A stretch of DNA of 64,000 nucleotides from Neisseria zalophi (lineage in GTDB: Bacteria > Pseudomonadota > Gammaproteobacteria > Burkholderiales > Neisseriaceae): assembly GCF_008807015.1 (NCBI RefSeq), contig NZ_CP031700.1, positions 1 through 64,000 of the forward strand. Direction: 5' to 3'. Under the pieces are notes generated by a model. The model searched no databases. It was not told the DNA's origin and worked only from the letters and a program-made list of their open reading frames with translations. How positions within the stretch are numbered: the first letter of the stretch is position 1; each line of letters begins with the position of its first letter. Below, one piece after another: positions 37,908-46,921 of this stretch. The translations under genes and the position numbers were made by a program.

Positions 37908-38744
37908 TTAGGCCGCCTGAAAACATGCCCACACCGGCCGGCAGATTTCCGGCAGTTCCGGACTCACACCCAATACGCCGCCGCTATAATCGCCCAAGCG
38001 GTGAAAATCGCTGCCTACGCTCGACAATAAACCATAGTTCTGCGCCAGTAGCGCATAATTAAAGCAGTCGTTTTTATCACTACTGCCGCTATGCACTTCA
38101 ATCGCCTGCCCGCCCAAGGCTTTAAACTCTTCAAATAAATTACGCTTGGCCGTAGCCGAAAAACCATAACGCATCGGATGGGCAATCACCGCTACGCCGC
38201 CCGCACCGCAAATCGCATCGACACACTCGGCCAATGTTGTCCATTCATGCCCGACCGATGCCGGTTTGCCGTCACCTAAATATTTGGTAAACGCCTGCTG
38301 CTTATTGCGGACATGACCTTCGTTGATTAAAAATTCGGCAATATGGGTGCGGCTGACCATTTCGGGATTGGCTGCCAATGCCAAAGCACCTTCATAAGCT
38401 CCGCTAATCCCTTTTTTCTCCAGTTTGCCGGCAATCGCTTCCAAGCGTTTCAGACGGCCTTTGCGTACTTCTGCCAACAGATTTTGCAATTTTTCATTCT
38501 TTTCATCGAAATTCAAACCGACAATATGCACGGTTCGCTTGCGCCACGTCACCGAAACTTCCACACCGTTAATAAACCGCAAGCCCAAACTGTCGGCTTC
38601 CGCCCGAGCTTCTGCTAAACCGCCGGTATGATCGTGATCGGTCAACGCCAGCATGGTGCAACCATTTTGATGGGCCAAGCGAACCACTTCCGCCGGCGAG
38701 AGCATGCCGTCTGAAACATTGGAATGGCAATGAAGATCTATCAT
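37908..38744 (-). CDS. PHP-domain phosphoesterase (RNase AM / YciV-like)
   Basis: PHP-family metal-dependent phosphoesterase, 278 aa. Metal ligands are visible in MIDLHCHSNVSDGMLSP (HxH), LTDHDHTGG, GVEVSVTW, GVAVIAHPMRYGF and the late SVGSDFHRLG. E. coli YciV of this family hydrolyses 3',5'-nucleoside bisphosphates and trims 5' ends of rRNA, so this role is likely. The C-terminus overlaps a variant uptake sequence (GCCGCCTGAA). It is convergent with ffh. Confidence 0.87.
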   Translation of the reverse strand: MIDLHCHSNVSDGMLSPAEVVRLAHQNGCTMLALTDHDHTGGLAEARAEADSLGLRFINGVEVSVTWRKRTVHIVGLNFDEKNEKLQNLLAEVRKGRLKRLEAIAGKLEKKGISGAYEGALALAANPEMVSRTHIAEFLINEGHVRNKQQAFTKYLGDGKPASVGHEWTTLAECVDAICGAGGVAVIAHPMRYGFSATAKRNLFEEFKALGGQAIEVHSGSSDKNDCFNYALLAQNYGLLSSVGSDFHRLGDYSGGVLGVSPELPEICRPVWACFQAA

Positions 38745-39117
38745 ATAAACGGGGCTTTCAGACGGCCTCGGTGATTTTCCGATACCGTACTACTTAAAAA
38801 TAAAAGAATATTGGGCGTTATGCCAACGCCCATCAAAACCGGCTTTAAAACCGATGGATAATATCATTGCTAATTTGGCCGCGTGCCAGAAAACCGATTT
38901 CCCACATGCCCACCCTCATCTTCCGGATACAAACCGATACATGGTAGTTACAATCAGCGGTTCAGTGTAAACAATCACTTGTACTGGGCATCAGTTGTAA
39001 CAGGGACAAAGCCCGATATGGCAGCCCTTTGCCACTCCAAGTATGTGTTTTTCACAGAGGTTGTATCCACTTTTGTATCGGAAGACTAACCGAAACGGTT
39101 TTCAGACGGCCTTATCG
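38745..39117. other. Spacer without an intact gene
   Basis: 373 bases with uptake sequences near 38756 and 39101 and a hairpin TGGGCGTT / AACGCCCA at about 38812-38833. On the minus strand that hairpin is followed by an A/T-rich run, so it may end a minus-strand transcript. Short minus-strand fragments such as GLYPEDEGGHVGN are interrupted by stops and could be a decayed gene, but I recognise no family. Confidence 0.3.
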
Positions 39118-39576
39118 TTAGAGCGGCACATCATACTGCCAATTGGCCTGTTGTACCAACGCATCCAGTTCACGGTATTTTTTTGCCACTTCATCAGCCT
39201 GACGGCGGATAGCCTTAATATCGACTGCCGATAACATCTTAATTTCACTACGGCTATAGCGGGATTGCTCAGGTGTCGCCGCATCGGCCAAGGCCGTTAA
39301 GGCTGCGTATTCGGCTTTCAATAAATCACGTCGCGCCAGCGCGGTTGTCATACCGGTGCCATCAGATAAGCTGACTCTGCTGTTGGTTTGGTTCACCGCC
39401 ACAATCAGCTTTTCTAATTTTTCTATTGTCTGCCGATATTCTATTAATAAATCTTTCGGCTGCTCGGCAGGCTCTTCACCTTCCTGATATTGGGCATTTT
39501 GTTTTAAACGTTGGGCAAGCTGCGCTAGCTTTCTTTGTAAATCAGCACGTTCGATTAAGGCTTCGGCCAGTTTCAT
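39118..39576 (-). CDS. DIP1984-family protein
   Basis: 152-aa predominantly helical protein of the DIP1984 family (sometimes labelled septicolysin-like; function not established). The start MKLAEALIERADLQRKLAQLAQRLKQNAQYQEGEEP and the central NQTNSRVSLSDGTGMTTALARRDLL are the conserved parts. No signal peptide or membrane helix. It lies downstream of two small conserved genes on the same strand, separated by a DUS pair at 39600-39636. Confidence 0.75.
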   Translation of the reverse strand: MKLAEALIERADLQRKLAQLAQRLKQNAQYQEGEEPAEQPKDLLIEYRQTIEKLEKLIVAVNQTNSRVSLSDGTGMTTALARRDLLKAEYAALTALADAATPEQSRYSRSEIKMLSAVDIKAIRRQADEVAKKYRELDALVQQANWQYDVPL

Positions 39577-39643
39577 TGTTGTATCCTTATATTTTTATTT
39601 TTCAGACGGCCTCTATTCAAAAAAGGCCGTCTGAAATGATTCA

Positions 39644-39871
39644 TTATTTCACCGTTTCGGAGTCCGCTCCGTTTTCGGCAGCTTCCTGCGCCGCCAGTTT
39701 TTCTTTCAGGCGCTTCTGTTGTTCGTCGTATTTGGCTTTGTCATTCCAATAAATGGTTTGGATACAGGCATCGCCACAATCACTACCGCAACATTCCCAT
39801 GCCTCCGGACGTACCGGTTCGGGTAATAGCTCTTCTTCTAATTCTAACTCAGGTTTCCGAATCGTATCCAT
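39644..39871 (-). CDS. Oxidoreductase-like domain protein
   Basis: 75-aa protein with the cysteine-rich oxidoreductase-like motif RPEAWECCGSDCGDACIQTIYWNDKAKYDEQ (Pfam Oxidored-like), otherwise acidic and charged. I take the ATG at 39871 because GGAGG lies six bases upstream; the frame extends further but would then read through the neighbour gene. It overlaps the S4-domain gene by 23 bases, so the two are probably co-translated. The biochemical role is unknown. Confidence 0.75.
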   Translation of the reverse strand: MDTIRKPELELEEELLPEPVRPEAWECCGSDCGDACIQTIYWNDKAKYDEQQKRLKEKLAAQEAAENGADSETVK

Positions 39872-40082
39872 CTTCAACCTCCAAGACTGCTTCATTATAT
39901 TCGATGACTTCCCCGCCGCGTATTTTAGCGGTTTTACGGGTTTCCACTTCACCGTTACGCAACACTTCTCCAGCGGCAATCACCATTTTCGCCTGCCCGC
40001 CACTATCGACAAGACCGGCCAGTTTCAATAAGTCACATAAAGCAATATATTCGCTATCTTCTAAATAAATAGTTGCATGCAT
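39849..40082 (-). CDS. Small S4-domain RNA-binding protein (YbcJ-like)
   Basis: 77-aa protein with a single S4 fold: IALCDLLKLAGLVDSGGQAKMVIAAGEVLRNGEVETRKTAKIRGGEVIEY. This is the YbcJ/RNA-binding S4 pattern with the GxA and V-NG-V-RK-K-GG positions. It probably binds structured RNA. First gene of a small minus-strand cluster; its 3' end overlaps the next gene. Confidence 0.82.
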   Translation of the reverse strand: MHATIYLEDSEYIALCDLLKLAGLVDSGGQAKMVIAAGEVLRNGEVETRKTAKIRGGEVIEYNEAVLEVEDGYDSET

Positions 40083-40401
40083 GTTTTTTTCAATCTTTGG
40101 GGTTATTAATAAAAATTTAATTATTCTACGGCTAAACCATGAGCCACAATCAAACTTTAAAATTATCTATTAGATTTTATTTTTCAATTTAAAATAACTA
40201 AAATAAATCGTATCCATAGTTTTAATAGCCAAAATCTTAATGTATAGTATGTTTCATAGATACAAAACAGCAAAAAGATTAGTTAAATTTACTATATATT
40301 TTTAACTATATACTTTGATTTACTGAATATTTTATATTATCTACACAAGCCGCTGCCAAAAACAGCACATAACACAAGAAACCACTTAAGGAGTACAAAC
40401 T
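40083..40401 (+). promoter_or_regulatory. katA upstream region
   Basis: 319 AT-rich bases between the S4 gene and katA. A near-palindrome of 22 bases at 40242-40263 has GTAT/ATAC ends and a TATG-TTT-CATA centre. It resembles a regulator site, perhaps of OxyR type, which is known to control neisserial catalase. The ATAG-N7-CTAT spacing of OxyR is not clean, so this is tentative. Confidence 0.35.
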
Positions 40402-41910
40402 ATGTCAAAATGTCCAGTTACCCATTTGACTACCAATGCCGGTGCGCCGGTTGCCGATAACCAAAACAGCTTAACAGCCGGCCCCCGCGGCCCTTTGTTG
40501 GCACAAGACTTATGGCTGAATGAAAAATTAGCCAACTTTGTTCGCGAAGTGATTCCCGAGCGTCGTATGCATGCCAAAGGTTCGGGCGCTTTCGGTACGT
40601 TTACCGTAACCAACGATATCACCAAATACACCCGTGCCAAAATCTTTAGCGAAGTCGGCAAAAAAACAGAAATGTTTGCCCGCTTCACAACCGTAGCCGG
40701 TGAGCGCGGCGCTGCCGATGCCGAACGCGATATCCGCGGTTTTGCCCTGAAATTCTATACTGAAGAAGGCAACTGGGATATGGTCGGCAACAACACCCCC
40801 GTATTCTTTATGCGTGATCCGCGTAAATTCCCGGATTTAAATAAAGCCGTAAAACGTGACCCGCGCACCAATATGCGTTCCGCAACCAACAACTGGGACT
40901 TCTGGACCTTGCTGCCCGAAGCCTTCCACCAAGTAACAGTTGTGATGAGCGACCGCGGTATCCCTGCTTCTTACCGCCACATGCACGGTTTCGGTTCGCA
41001 CACTTATAGCTTCTGGAACGAAGCCGGCGAACGTTTTTGGGTGAAATTCCACTTCCGCACTCAGCAAGGTATTAAAAACCTGAGCGATGAAGAAGCCGCT
41101 GCGATTATTGCCAACGACCGCGAAAGCCATCAACGCGACTTGTATGATTCTATCGAACGTGGTGACTTCCCGAAATGGACCATGTATGTACAAATCATGC
41201 CTGAAGCCGAAGCGGAAAAAGTGCCTTACCATCCGTTTGACCTGACCAAAGTTTGGCCGAAAAAAGACTATCCGTTGATTGAAGTGGGTGAGTTCGAATT
41301 AAACCGCAACCCTGAAAACTTCTTTGCCGATGTTGAACAAGCAGCTTTCGCACCGAGCAATCTGGTACCGGGTATCAGCGTATCACCCGATAAAATGTTG
41401 CAGGCACGTTTGTTTAACTATGCCGATGCACAACGCTACCGCTTGGGTGTAAACCATCACCAAATTCCGGTTAACGCACCACGCTGCCCCGTACACAGCA
41501 ATGCCCGTGACGGTTTAGGCCGTACAGACGGCAACTACGGTGGTCTGCCTCACTATGAGCCAAACAGCTTCGGTCAATGGCAAGAGCAAGCCCAATTTGC
41601 TGAACCGCCTTTAAAAATTAACGGTGATGCCGCTCACTGGAACTTCCGTGAGGATGATGACGACTACTTTAGCCAACCACGCGCACTGTTTAATCTGATG
41701 AATGCGGAGCAAAAGCAGGCACTGTTTAACAATACCGCTGCGGCGATGGGTGATGCTTTAGATTTCATCAAATACCGTCATATTCGCAATTGTTATATGT
41801 GTGATCCGGCTTATGGTGAAGGTGTCGCCAAAGCATTGGGTATGACCGTAGCAGATGCTCAGGCGGCTCGTGAAACTGATCCTGCAAAAGGCCATCCGGG
41901 GTTCTTATAA
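40402..41910 (+). CDS. katA: Monofunctional heme catalase
   Basis: Decomposes hydrogen peroxide. The 502-aa small-subunit catalase has distal His57 in [14 protein letters not shown] and Asn130 in VGNNTPVFF. The proximal tyrosine is in [14 protein letters not shown], and the NADPH-region residues are also present. AAGGAG stands before the ATG. The stop codon overlaps the ATG of a 19-codon ORF (TAATG). A DUS pair follows. Catalase is cytoplasmic and important to Neisseria facing neutrophils. Confidence 0.97.
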   Translation: MSKCPVTHLTTNAGAPVADNQNSLTAGPRGPLLAQDLWLNEKLANFVREVIPERRMHAKGSGAFGTFTVTNDITKYTRAKIFSEVGKKTEMFARFTTVAGERGAADAERDIRGFALKFYTEEGNWDMVGNNTPVFFMRDPRKFPDLNKAVKRDPRTNMRSATNNWDFWTLLPEAFHQVTVVMSDRGIPASYRHMHGFGSHTYSFWNEAGERFWVKFHFRTQQGIKNLSDEEAAAIIANDRESHQRDLYDSIERGDFPKWTMYVQIMPEAEAEKVPYHPFDLTKVWPKKDYPLIEVGEFELNRNPENFFADVEQAAFAPSNLVPGISVSPDKMLQARLFNYADAQRYRLGVNHHQIPVNAPRCPVHSNARDGLGRTDGNYGGLPHYEPNSFGQWQEQAQFAEPPLKINGDAAHWNFREDDDDYFSQPRALFNLMNAEQKQALFNNTAAAMGDALDFIKYRHIRNCYMCDPAYGEGVAKALGMTVADAQAARETDPAKGHPGFL

Positions 41911-41969
41911 TGTGGCTGGAATTGGGTGAGTTTTTAGCCGATAAGGTTAAACACTACCAAAAACGCTGA
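41910..41969 (+). CDS. 19-residue ORF overlapping the katA stop
   Basis: [19 protein letters not shown] starts in the TAATG overlap with katA and ends before the katA terminator, so it would be on the katA mRNA. GGGG lies eight bases upstream. The overlap suggests coupled translation. The peptide would be amphipathic and basic at its C-terminus. It is too short to judge by itself. Confidence 0.3.
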   Translation: MWLELGEFLADKVKHYQKR

Positions 41970-41993
41970 ATATAAGCACCCAATATAAAAACA

Positions 41994-42025
41994 GTAGGCC
42001 GTCTGAAAAATTTCAGGCGGCCTAC
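41994..42025 (+). terminator. Imperfect DUS-pair terminator after katA
   Basis: GTAGGCCGTCTGAAA and TTTCAGGCGGCCTAC, with one substitution giving a G-T pair, then TTATCC. The 240 AT-rich bases that follow hold no gene up to the opa-like start. Confidence 0.7.
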
Positions 42026-42266
42026 TTATCCATATTTTATGTTATTGATTTATACAACATAAGATACAGATAAAATTTAATTAAAAATCAAATGATTAAA
42101 AAATGCTTTATGAAAATATTTGTAAATAGCTAAATTAGCATTGATTGTTTTTCAAAACCCTCTTTAAATACTCAACAGTTTCTGAAAACTCAGTAGTTCA
42201 ACTTAGCCTATTCTATTGCTTTGTATATCTACAACCATTTTTTACCCTTAAAGAAAGGTATCCATA

Positions 42267-42893
42267 ATGAAACAAACCTCTACCCGCATTAGCGCACTTT
42301 TATTGGCTGCTTTTGCTGCTTCTGTATCAAGCGCAGCATTTGCCGATGACACTGTCGGCCCTTATGTTCAAGGCGATATCGGTTTAGCTCATTTAAAATT
42401 TGATGACGGCAAAAAATTTAAAATCCGTAATACATTCAGAAATATTAAAGATTCTTATAAAGAATCTGGTTTTATGCCCCGCATTAGCGCCGGTTATGAT
42501 TATGGTGACTTCCGTGTAGCTGGTGACTATACTCATTACAAAACCATTTCAGAATCTAGCCGTGATGCCAACAGTAGTGCCAATGTAAAAGTTAAAGTAC
42601 GCGGTATCGGCGCATCTGTAATTTACGATGTACCGATGCAATCCAATTTCCAACCTTATGTCGGTGCACGTTTATCTGTAAATAAAATTAAAAGTGAAGC
42701 TAACGTACGCTATTTGAATGAGCGTGGCTCAACTTCCGATAGCTCAACTAAAGTGGGTATCGGTGCTCTGGCTGGTGTCGGCTATAAAATCAACGATAAC
42801 TTGACTGCTGATGCCGGATATCGCTTCAACCGCTTGACTTCAGATCTCAATACTCACGAAGTTTCTGTCGGCCTGCGTTATACTTTCCGTTAA
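42267..42893 (+). CDS. Opa-like outer-membrane beta-barrel protein
   Basis: 208-aa predicted eight-stranded barrel of the opacity/porin family. The signal peptide ends SSAAFA (about residue 26). The mature part matches Opa strands: GPYVQGDIGLAHLKF, FMPRISAGYDYGDFRVAGDYTHYK, NFQPYVGARLSVNKI, KVGIGALAGVGYKI and the terminal SVGLRYTFR with C-terminal aromatic-Arg. Loops are shorter than in pathogenic Opa. The leader has no CTCTT repeats, so phase variation by that route is absent. AAAGG lies before the ATG. Binding partner unknown. Confidence 0.85.
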   Translation: MKQTSTRISALLLAAFAASVSSAAFADDTVGPYVQGDIGLAHLKFDDGKKFKIRNTFRNIKDSYKESGFMPRISAGYDYGDFRVAGDYTHYKTISESSRDANSSANVKVKVRGIGASVIYDVPMQSNFQPYVGARLSVNKIKSEANVRYLNERGSTSDSSTKVGIGALAGVGYKINDNLTADAGYRFNRLTSDLNTHEVSVGLRYTFR

Positions 42894-42954
42894 TGAAGCT
42901 CTCACTACTCGTATAGCGGCCTAATCCGAACTTGTACGAGTAAATTTATTGTTC

Positions 42955-42984
42955 AGCGTGCTGCATTCTAGCAGCACGCTTTTT
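42955..42984 (+). terminator. Terminator after the opa-like gene
   Basis: AGCGTGCTGC and GCAGCACGCT with a six-base loop, followed by TTTTATTT. Strong rho-independent form without an uptake sequence. Confidence 0.85.
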
Positions 42985-43107
42985 ATTTAAGCAGCCTAAA
43001 GAATGGAAAAGCTTCTCCTCAGTGATAAACTCGACCATATCCGCTACGGTCACGTTAGTTGATGATACAACATGATCAACTAAATACACGGCTTTGAGGC
43101 CTTTTTA

Positions 43108-43962
43108 TTATTCCATTAATTTTAACTTACCTGTATGCAGATATTCCCTCAGTTTGGAATAGCCCAACGCGCACAAAAATAATATCGCCTGCAACAAAAT
43201 AATCGTGGGCCCGGTAGCAGCATTGAGATGGTAGCTCAGTATCGTTCCCATCAAACTGGTTATAACGGAGCAAGCCACAACGATAATCATCATGTGATCG
43301 AAACGGTGGGTTAATAAGGAAGCGGTAATACCGGGTGAAATCAGCATAGCAATCACCAGTACCACACCGGCAACCTGTATCGCACTGATGATGGTCAGTG
43401 CTAGCAGAATCAGCAGACCGTAATGAAGGATTCGGGGGGGCAAGCCGACAATTTTTGCCTGAACCGGATCAAAGCAATACAGCATCAAATCCCTTTTTTT
43501 CAGCATAACCACGATAAAAATGATAGCGCAAACAATTAACGTGCGAATCAATTCCGAATAGCTTACGCCAAGAACATTGCCGAACAAAATATGAGTCAGG
43601 TGTTGATCAGTTTCCACTTTAGTGAATAAAACCAAACCGAAAGCAAACATACCCGAAAACACAATGCCCATGACTGTATCTTCTTTCAGACGGCTATTGT
43701 TTTTCAGATAGCCCACACCCAAGGCACAGGCCAGCCCTGAAAAAAACGCACCGACAACCAACGGAATACCGGTTACAAAGGCAACAATAATGCCGGGTAG
43801 CACGGCATGGGAAATCGCATCCCCCATCAGCGACCAACCTTTCAGCACCAAATAGCAAGACAAAATCCCGCATACCACCGACACAATCAGTGCAGTAAAC
43901 AGCGCATATTGCATAAACGGAAAAGACAGCGGCTCGACAAACCAATTGATAATATCAGCCAT
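43108..43962 (-). CDS. sitD: Metal ABC transporter permease 2 (SitD/YfeD-like)
   Basis: 284-aa ABC-3 family permease with about eight membrane helices, containing SCYLVLKGWSLMGDAISHAVLPGIIVAFV and AGVVLVIAMLISPGITASLL. It is the last gene of the four-gene operon and overlaps the preceding permease by eight bases. Two distinct permease genes place the system with SitABCD/YfeABCD (Fe2+/Mn2+) rather than with the meningococcal three-gene MntABC. Confidence 0.87.
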   Translation of the reverse strand: MADIINWFVEPLSFPFMQYALFTALIVSVVCGILSCYLVLKGWSLMGDAISHAVLPGIIVAFVTGIPLVVGAFFSGLACALGVGYLKNNSRLKEDTVMGIVFSGMFAFGLVLFTKVETDQHLTHILFGNVLGVSYSELIRTLIVCAIIFIVVMLKKRDLMLYCFDPVQAKIVGLPPRILHYGLLILLALTIISAIQVAGVVLVIAMLISPGITASLLTHRFDHMMIIVVACSVITSLMGTILSYHLNAATGPTIILLQAILFLCALGYSKLREYLHTGKLKLME

Positions 43963-44818
43963 GTTCTGCTTCTCCCTGCACCGCTACGGCCTTTTTCTGT
44001 TGCAACAAACCGTGTTTGGGCGCGAATAAAAAAGCCAAAAGAAAAAGCAGCGTTTGTAAGCAGACAATAATGCCCCCTGTGGCTCCGTCGAGGAAATAAC
44101 TGATATATGCGCCTATTCCGCTGGTAAAAAAACCCAAAGCCACGGCAATCGAGGCCAGCTTGCTGAATTTGTCGGTAAGCAGATAAGCTGTGGCACCGGG
44201 TGTAATCACCATCGCAATCACCAGCACCGCACCCACGGTTTGCAATGCGGTTACCACGCAGGCACTAAGCAGGGTGAAAAACAGAATTTTATAACGTAAT
44301 GGCGACAAACCTACGACAACAGCCTGTGTTTCATCAAAAAACACCAACAGCAGGTTTTTCCAAAACAGTAATAAAAAAACCAGACACACCACGATAATAA
44401 TGCCGACTTGAAAAACGTCTTCGTCGGCAATTCCCAAAATATTGCCCAACACGATTTCCTGTACATTGACTGCGGTGGGATTAATCGAAACGATAAACAG
44501 GCCGAGTGCGAAAAAAGTCGTGAAAATAAAGCCGATAATGGCATCTTCTTTCAATTTGCTCACGGCTTTAATCCACAAAATCGACAATGCCGCCAAGATG
44601 CCCGAAATAAAAGCGCCCACCGAATAAGGCAGGGCGAGCGAATAGGTGATGGCCACACCGGGCACCACAGAATGCGACAGGGCATCGCCGATTAAAGACC
44701 AACCTTTAAGCATCAGATAGGCTGATAAAAAAGCACATATCCCCCCCACGGCAGCACTCAATACAATCGCTTTCACCATATACTCATAAGCGAGCGGTTC
44801 CAATAAAACATCTAGCAT
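43955..44818 (-). CDS. sitC: Metal ABC transporter permease 1 (SitC/YfeC-like)
   Basis: 287-aa ABC-3 permease, about eight helices, with SAYLMLKGWSLIGDALSHSVVPGVAITY and VGAVLVIAMVITPGATAYLLTDKFSKL. It lies three bases after the ATPase gene and overlaps the next permease. It presumably forms a heterodimeric pore with that protein. Confidence 0.87.
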   Translation of the reverse strand: MLDVLLEPLAYEYMVKAIVLSAAVGGICAFLSAYLMLKGWSLIGDALSHSVVPGVAITYSLALPYSVGAFISGILAALSILWIKAVSKLKEDAIIGFIFTTFFALGLFIVSINPTAVNVQEIVLGNILGIADEDVFQVGIIIVVCLVFLLLFWKNLLLVFFDETQAVVVGLSPLRYKILFFTLLSACVVTALQTVGAVLVIAMVITPGATAYLLTDKFSKLASIAVALGFFTSGIGAYISYFLDGATGGIIVCLQTLLFLLAFLFAPKHGLLQQKKAVAVQGEAEHG

Positions 44819-44821
44819 GGC

Positions 44822-45748
44822 TCAGTCCTTTTCCCCACCTTCCACTTGTTCGACTTTTTTCTTACGATTGTCGACACTTTTCGCTGCAGAAGCAGGCGGA
44901 TCAATTTTGGTTTGGCCATAGAATACGGCCGGGCGTTTATCTTCGGCCGCTAATACCGTCACTGCACGTTTGTCTTCATCTATATGCAAATCGCTGCTGG
45001 CAAGTTTGAAATGGCGCAACACACCACCGAAGGTATGTTCAAGATTACGTTGGTTGAATGTCGATTCAATCGGGCCTGCCGCCTGCACGGTGCCGTTAAT
45101 CATCACCACATGGTCGCAAAAGTCGGGCACAGCGCCTAAATTGTGTGTGGATACCAAAATCAGACGGCCTTCTGCACGCAATTGGTCCAGAAGATCCATA
45201 ATCATATTTTCCGTTTTGACATCTACGCCGGTAAACGGCTCGTCCAATAAAATAACCTTACTGTCCTGAGCCAGCGCACGGGCAATAAAGACACGTTTTT
45301 TCTGTCCGCCGGAAAGTTCGCCGATTTGCCGTCCGGCAAGATGGGCAATGTCGACACGCTCCATAGCCGTCTGAACTGCCTGCTTATCGGTTTTAGCCGG
45401 AATACGCAGAAAGTTCATATAGCCGTAACGCCCCTGCATCACCACATCGTAAACCGAAACGGGAAACTGCCAATCCACTTCTTCACTTTGCGGCACATAA
45501 GACACAAAATTGTTTTGTAGTGCCTTGATAATGGGCAGCCCGCATAGACGGATATCCCCCTTATGCGGTTTAAGCAAACCCATCAGGCTTTTAAATAAAG
45601 TGGATTTTCCGCTGCCGTTCATCCCCACCAGCGCGCAGGTCATACCGCCTTCCAAACCCAAAGAAAAGTCATAAATAGCCGTGTGACCATTGTTATAGCG
45701 CACGGTAAGGTCGTTAATATGAATCGAAGCAGCGGTTTGGAACATCAT
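44822..45748 (-). CDS. sitB: Metal ABC transporter ATP-binding protein (SitB/YfeB-like)
   Basis: 308-aa ATPase with Walker [16 protein letters not shown], signature [17 protein letters not shown], Walker [17 protein letters not shown] and switch STHNLG. It is longer than the ~270-aa norm because of a charged C-terminal tail rich in Lys, Ala and Glu ([21 protein letters not shown]). The start overlaps the stop of the binding-protein gene by one base. A DUS occurs inside the coding sequence near 45165. Confidence 0.88.
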   Translation of the reverse strand: MMFQTAASIHINDLTVRYNNGHTAIYDFSLGLEGGMTCALVGMNGSGKSTLFKSLMGLLKPHKGDIRLCGLPIIKALQNNFVSYVPQSEEVDWQFPVSVYDVVMQGRYGYMNFLRIPAKTDKQAVQTAMERVDIAHLAGRQIGELSGGQKKRVFIARALAQDSKVILLDEPFTGVDVKTENMIMDLLDQLRAEGRLILVSTHNLGAVPDFCDHVVMINGTVQAAGPIESTFNQRNLEHTFGGVLRHFKLASSDLHIDEDKRAVTVLAAEDKRPAVFYGQTKIDPPASAAKSVDNRKKKVEQVEGGEKD

Positions 45749-46629
45749 TATTTTCCGAATCCTTTCACAATCGTAGATACGGTTGTATTAAGCAAATCGG
45801 CATAAGTCGGTACCGGACCGTTTTTGGCAGATAATGAATCTACATACAACACGCCGCCGTATTTGGCGCCGGTTTCTTTGGCCACCTGTTGCATCGGCTT
45901 GGGTGAAATAGTACTTTCGCTGAACACCACCGGAATTTTGTTTTTGCGTACAACATCAATCACTTTGCGGACCTGCTGAGGGGTGCCTTGCTGCTCAGCA
46001 TTAATCGGCCACAAATAAACTTCTTTAAAGCCGTAGTCTTTCGCCAGATAGCTGAATGCGCCCTCACTGCTCACCAAGAAACGCTGGTTTGCCGGAACCT
46101 GCATGAGTTTGGCACGCAAAGGCTTATCCAACTGCTTGATTTTACTACTGTATGCCGCTGCATTTCTAGCATATACCGCAGCATTTTTCGGATCATATTT
46201 TGCCAAAGCATTTTTAATATTTTCAATATAAATCAAGGCATTGCTGGTTGACATCCATGCATGGGGATTGGGCATGCCTTTATAAGGGCCTTCATGAATG
46301 GACATCGGTTGAATACCTTGAGTCACCACCACCGCCGGCTTGTTTTTTACATTTTGAAAAAACCGTTCAAACCAACGTTCCAAATTCATGCCGTTCCACA
46401 ATACCAAATCGGCCGACTGGGCTTTGGCGATATCCTGCGGCGTGGGTTGATAGTCATGAATTTCCGCACCGGGTTTGGTAATCGACTCTACTGTTGCCGC
46501 ATCGCCGGCTACGTTTTGCGCAATGTCTTGAATAACGGTAAATGTAGTAACAACTTTAAATTTCGCATAAGCGGGCGATGCCGCTAAAACGGTTAAAAAT
46601 AAACAGGTTGCTGTGATTAAACGGCGCAT
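45748..46629 (-). CDS. sitA: Metal-binding periplasmic protein (SitA/YfeA-like)
   Basis: Cluster A-I substrate-binding protein for Fe2+/Mn2+. I start at ATG 46629 ([12 protein letters not shown], 293 aa) because AGGAG lies eight bases upstream; the longer frame has no such site. A signal peptide ends ASPAYA. Likely ligands are His in [11 protein letters not shown], His in NPHAWMS, Glu in VSSEGAF and Asp in YVDSLS, the H-H-E-D set of SitA. The segment [25 protein letters not shown] is typical. First gene of the operon; a Fur-box-like sequence is upstream. Confidence 0.9.
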   Translation of the reverse strand: MRRLITATCLFLTVLAASPAYAKFKVVTTFTVIQDIAQNVAGDAATVESITKPGAEIHDYQPTPQDIAKAQSADLVLWNGMNLERWFERFFQNVKNKPAVVVTQGIQPMSIHEGPYKGMPNPHAWMSTSNALIYIENIKNALAKYDPKNAAVYARNAAAYSSKIKQLDKPLRAKLMQVPANQRFLVSSEGAFSYLAKDYGFKEVYLWPINAEQQGTPQQVRKVIDVVRKNKIPVVFSESTISPKPMQQVAKETGAKYGGVLYVDSLSAKNGPVPTYADLLNTTVSTIVKGFGK

Positions 46630-46720
46630 GATGTGTTCTCCTGCCAGTAGATATAAATAAAAATGATTAAGTGGCAGATAAATAATGCACATCTGCCAAC
46701 CGCCCCATTATATTATTAAT

Positions 46721-46739
46721 GATAATGATTTTCAATATC
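46721..46739. promoter_or_regulatory. Fur-box-like sequence upstream of the sit operon
   Basis: GATAATGATTTTCAATATC agrees with the 19-bp Fur consensus GATAATGATAATCATTATC at 16 positions. It is about 90 bases before the sitA start, on the minus-strand operon side. Iron-dependent repression by Fur is a reasonable inference. Confidence 0.7.
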
Positions 46740-46775
46740 AAAAATATATTCAGCTTACCGAAAATAATTTCTAAT

Positions 46776-46810
46776 CTGAGGCCGTCTGAAATGTTTTCAG
46801 ACGGCCTCAG
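46776..46810. repeat. Inverted DUS pair in a divergent promoter region
   Basis: CTGAGGCCGTCTGAAA and TTTCAGACGGCCTCAG with a short loop. It stands between the starts of sitA and avtA, where no gene ends, so it is not a gene-end terminator. Confidence 0.7.
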
Positions 46811-46921
46811 ATTCCATTAATTAAGTAATCATGAGCGCACACTATTTTTTAAACTAAATGAACACGCTGCCTTTATCCGCTATATAATTTGTTTATATTC
46901 ATTTTTTTCTAAGGACACATC

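Noticed and set aside
38834-39117. Possible decayed gene on the minus strand (GLYPEDEGGHVGN fragment)
   Set aside because: Several stops and no recognisable relative; mentioned only as spacer content.
42985-43107. Short ORF MEKLLLSDKLDHIRYGHVS and a TTAGTTGAT/ATCAACTAA hairpin
   Set aside because: No ribosome binding site, no recognised family and no T-tract after the hairpin; insufficient support as a gene or terminator.
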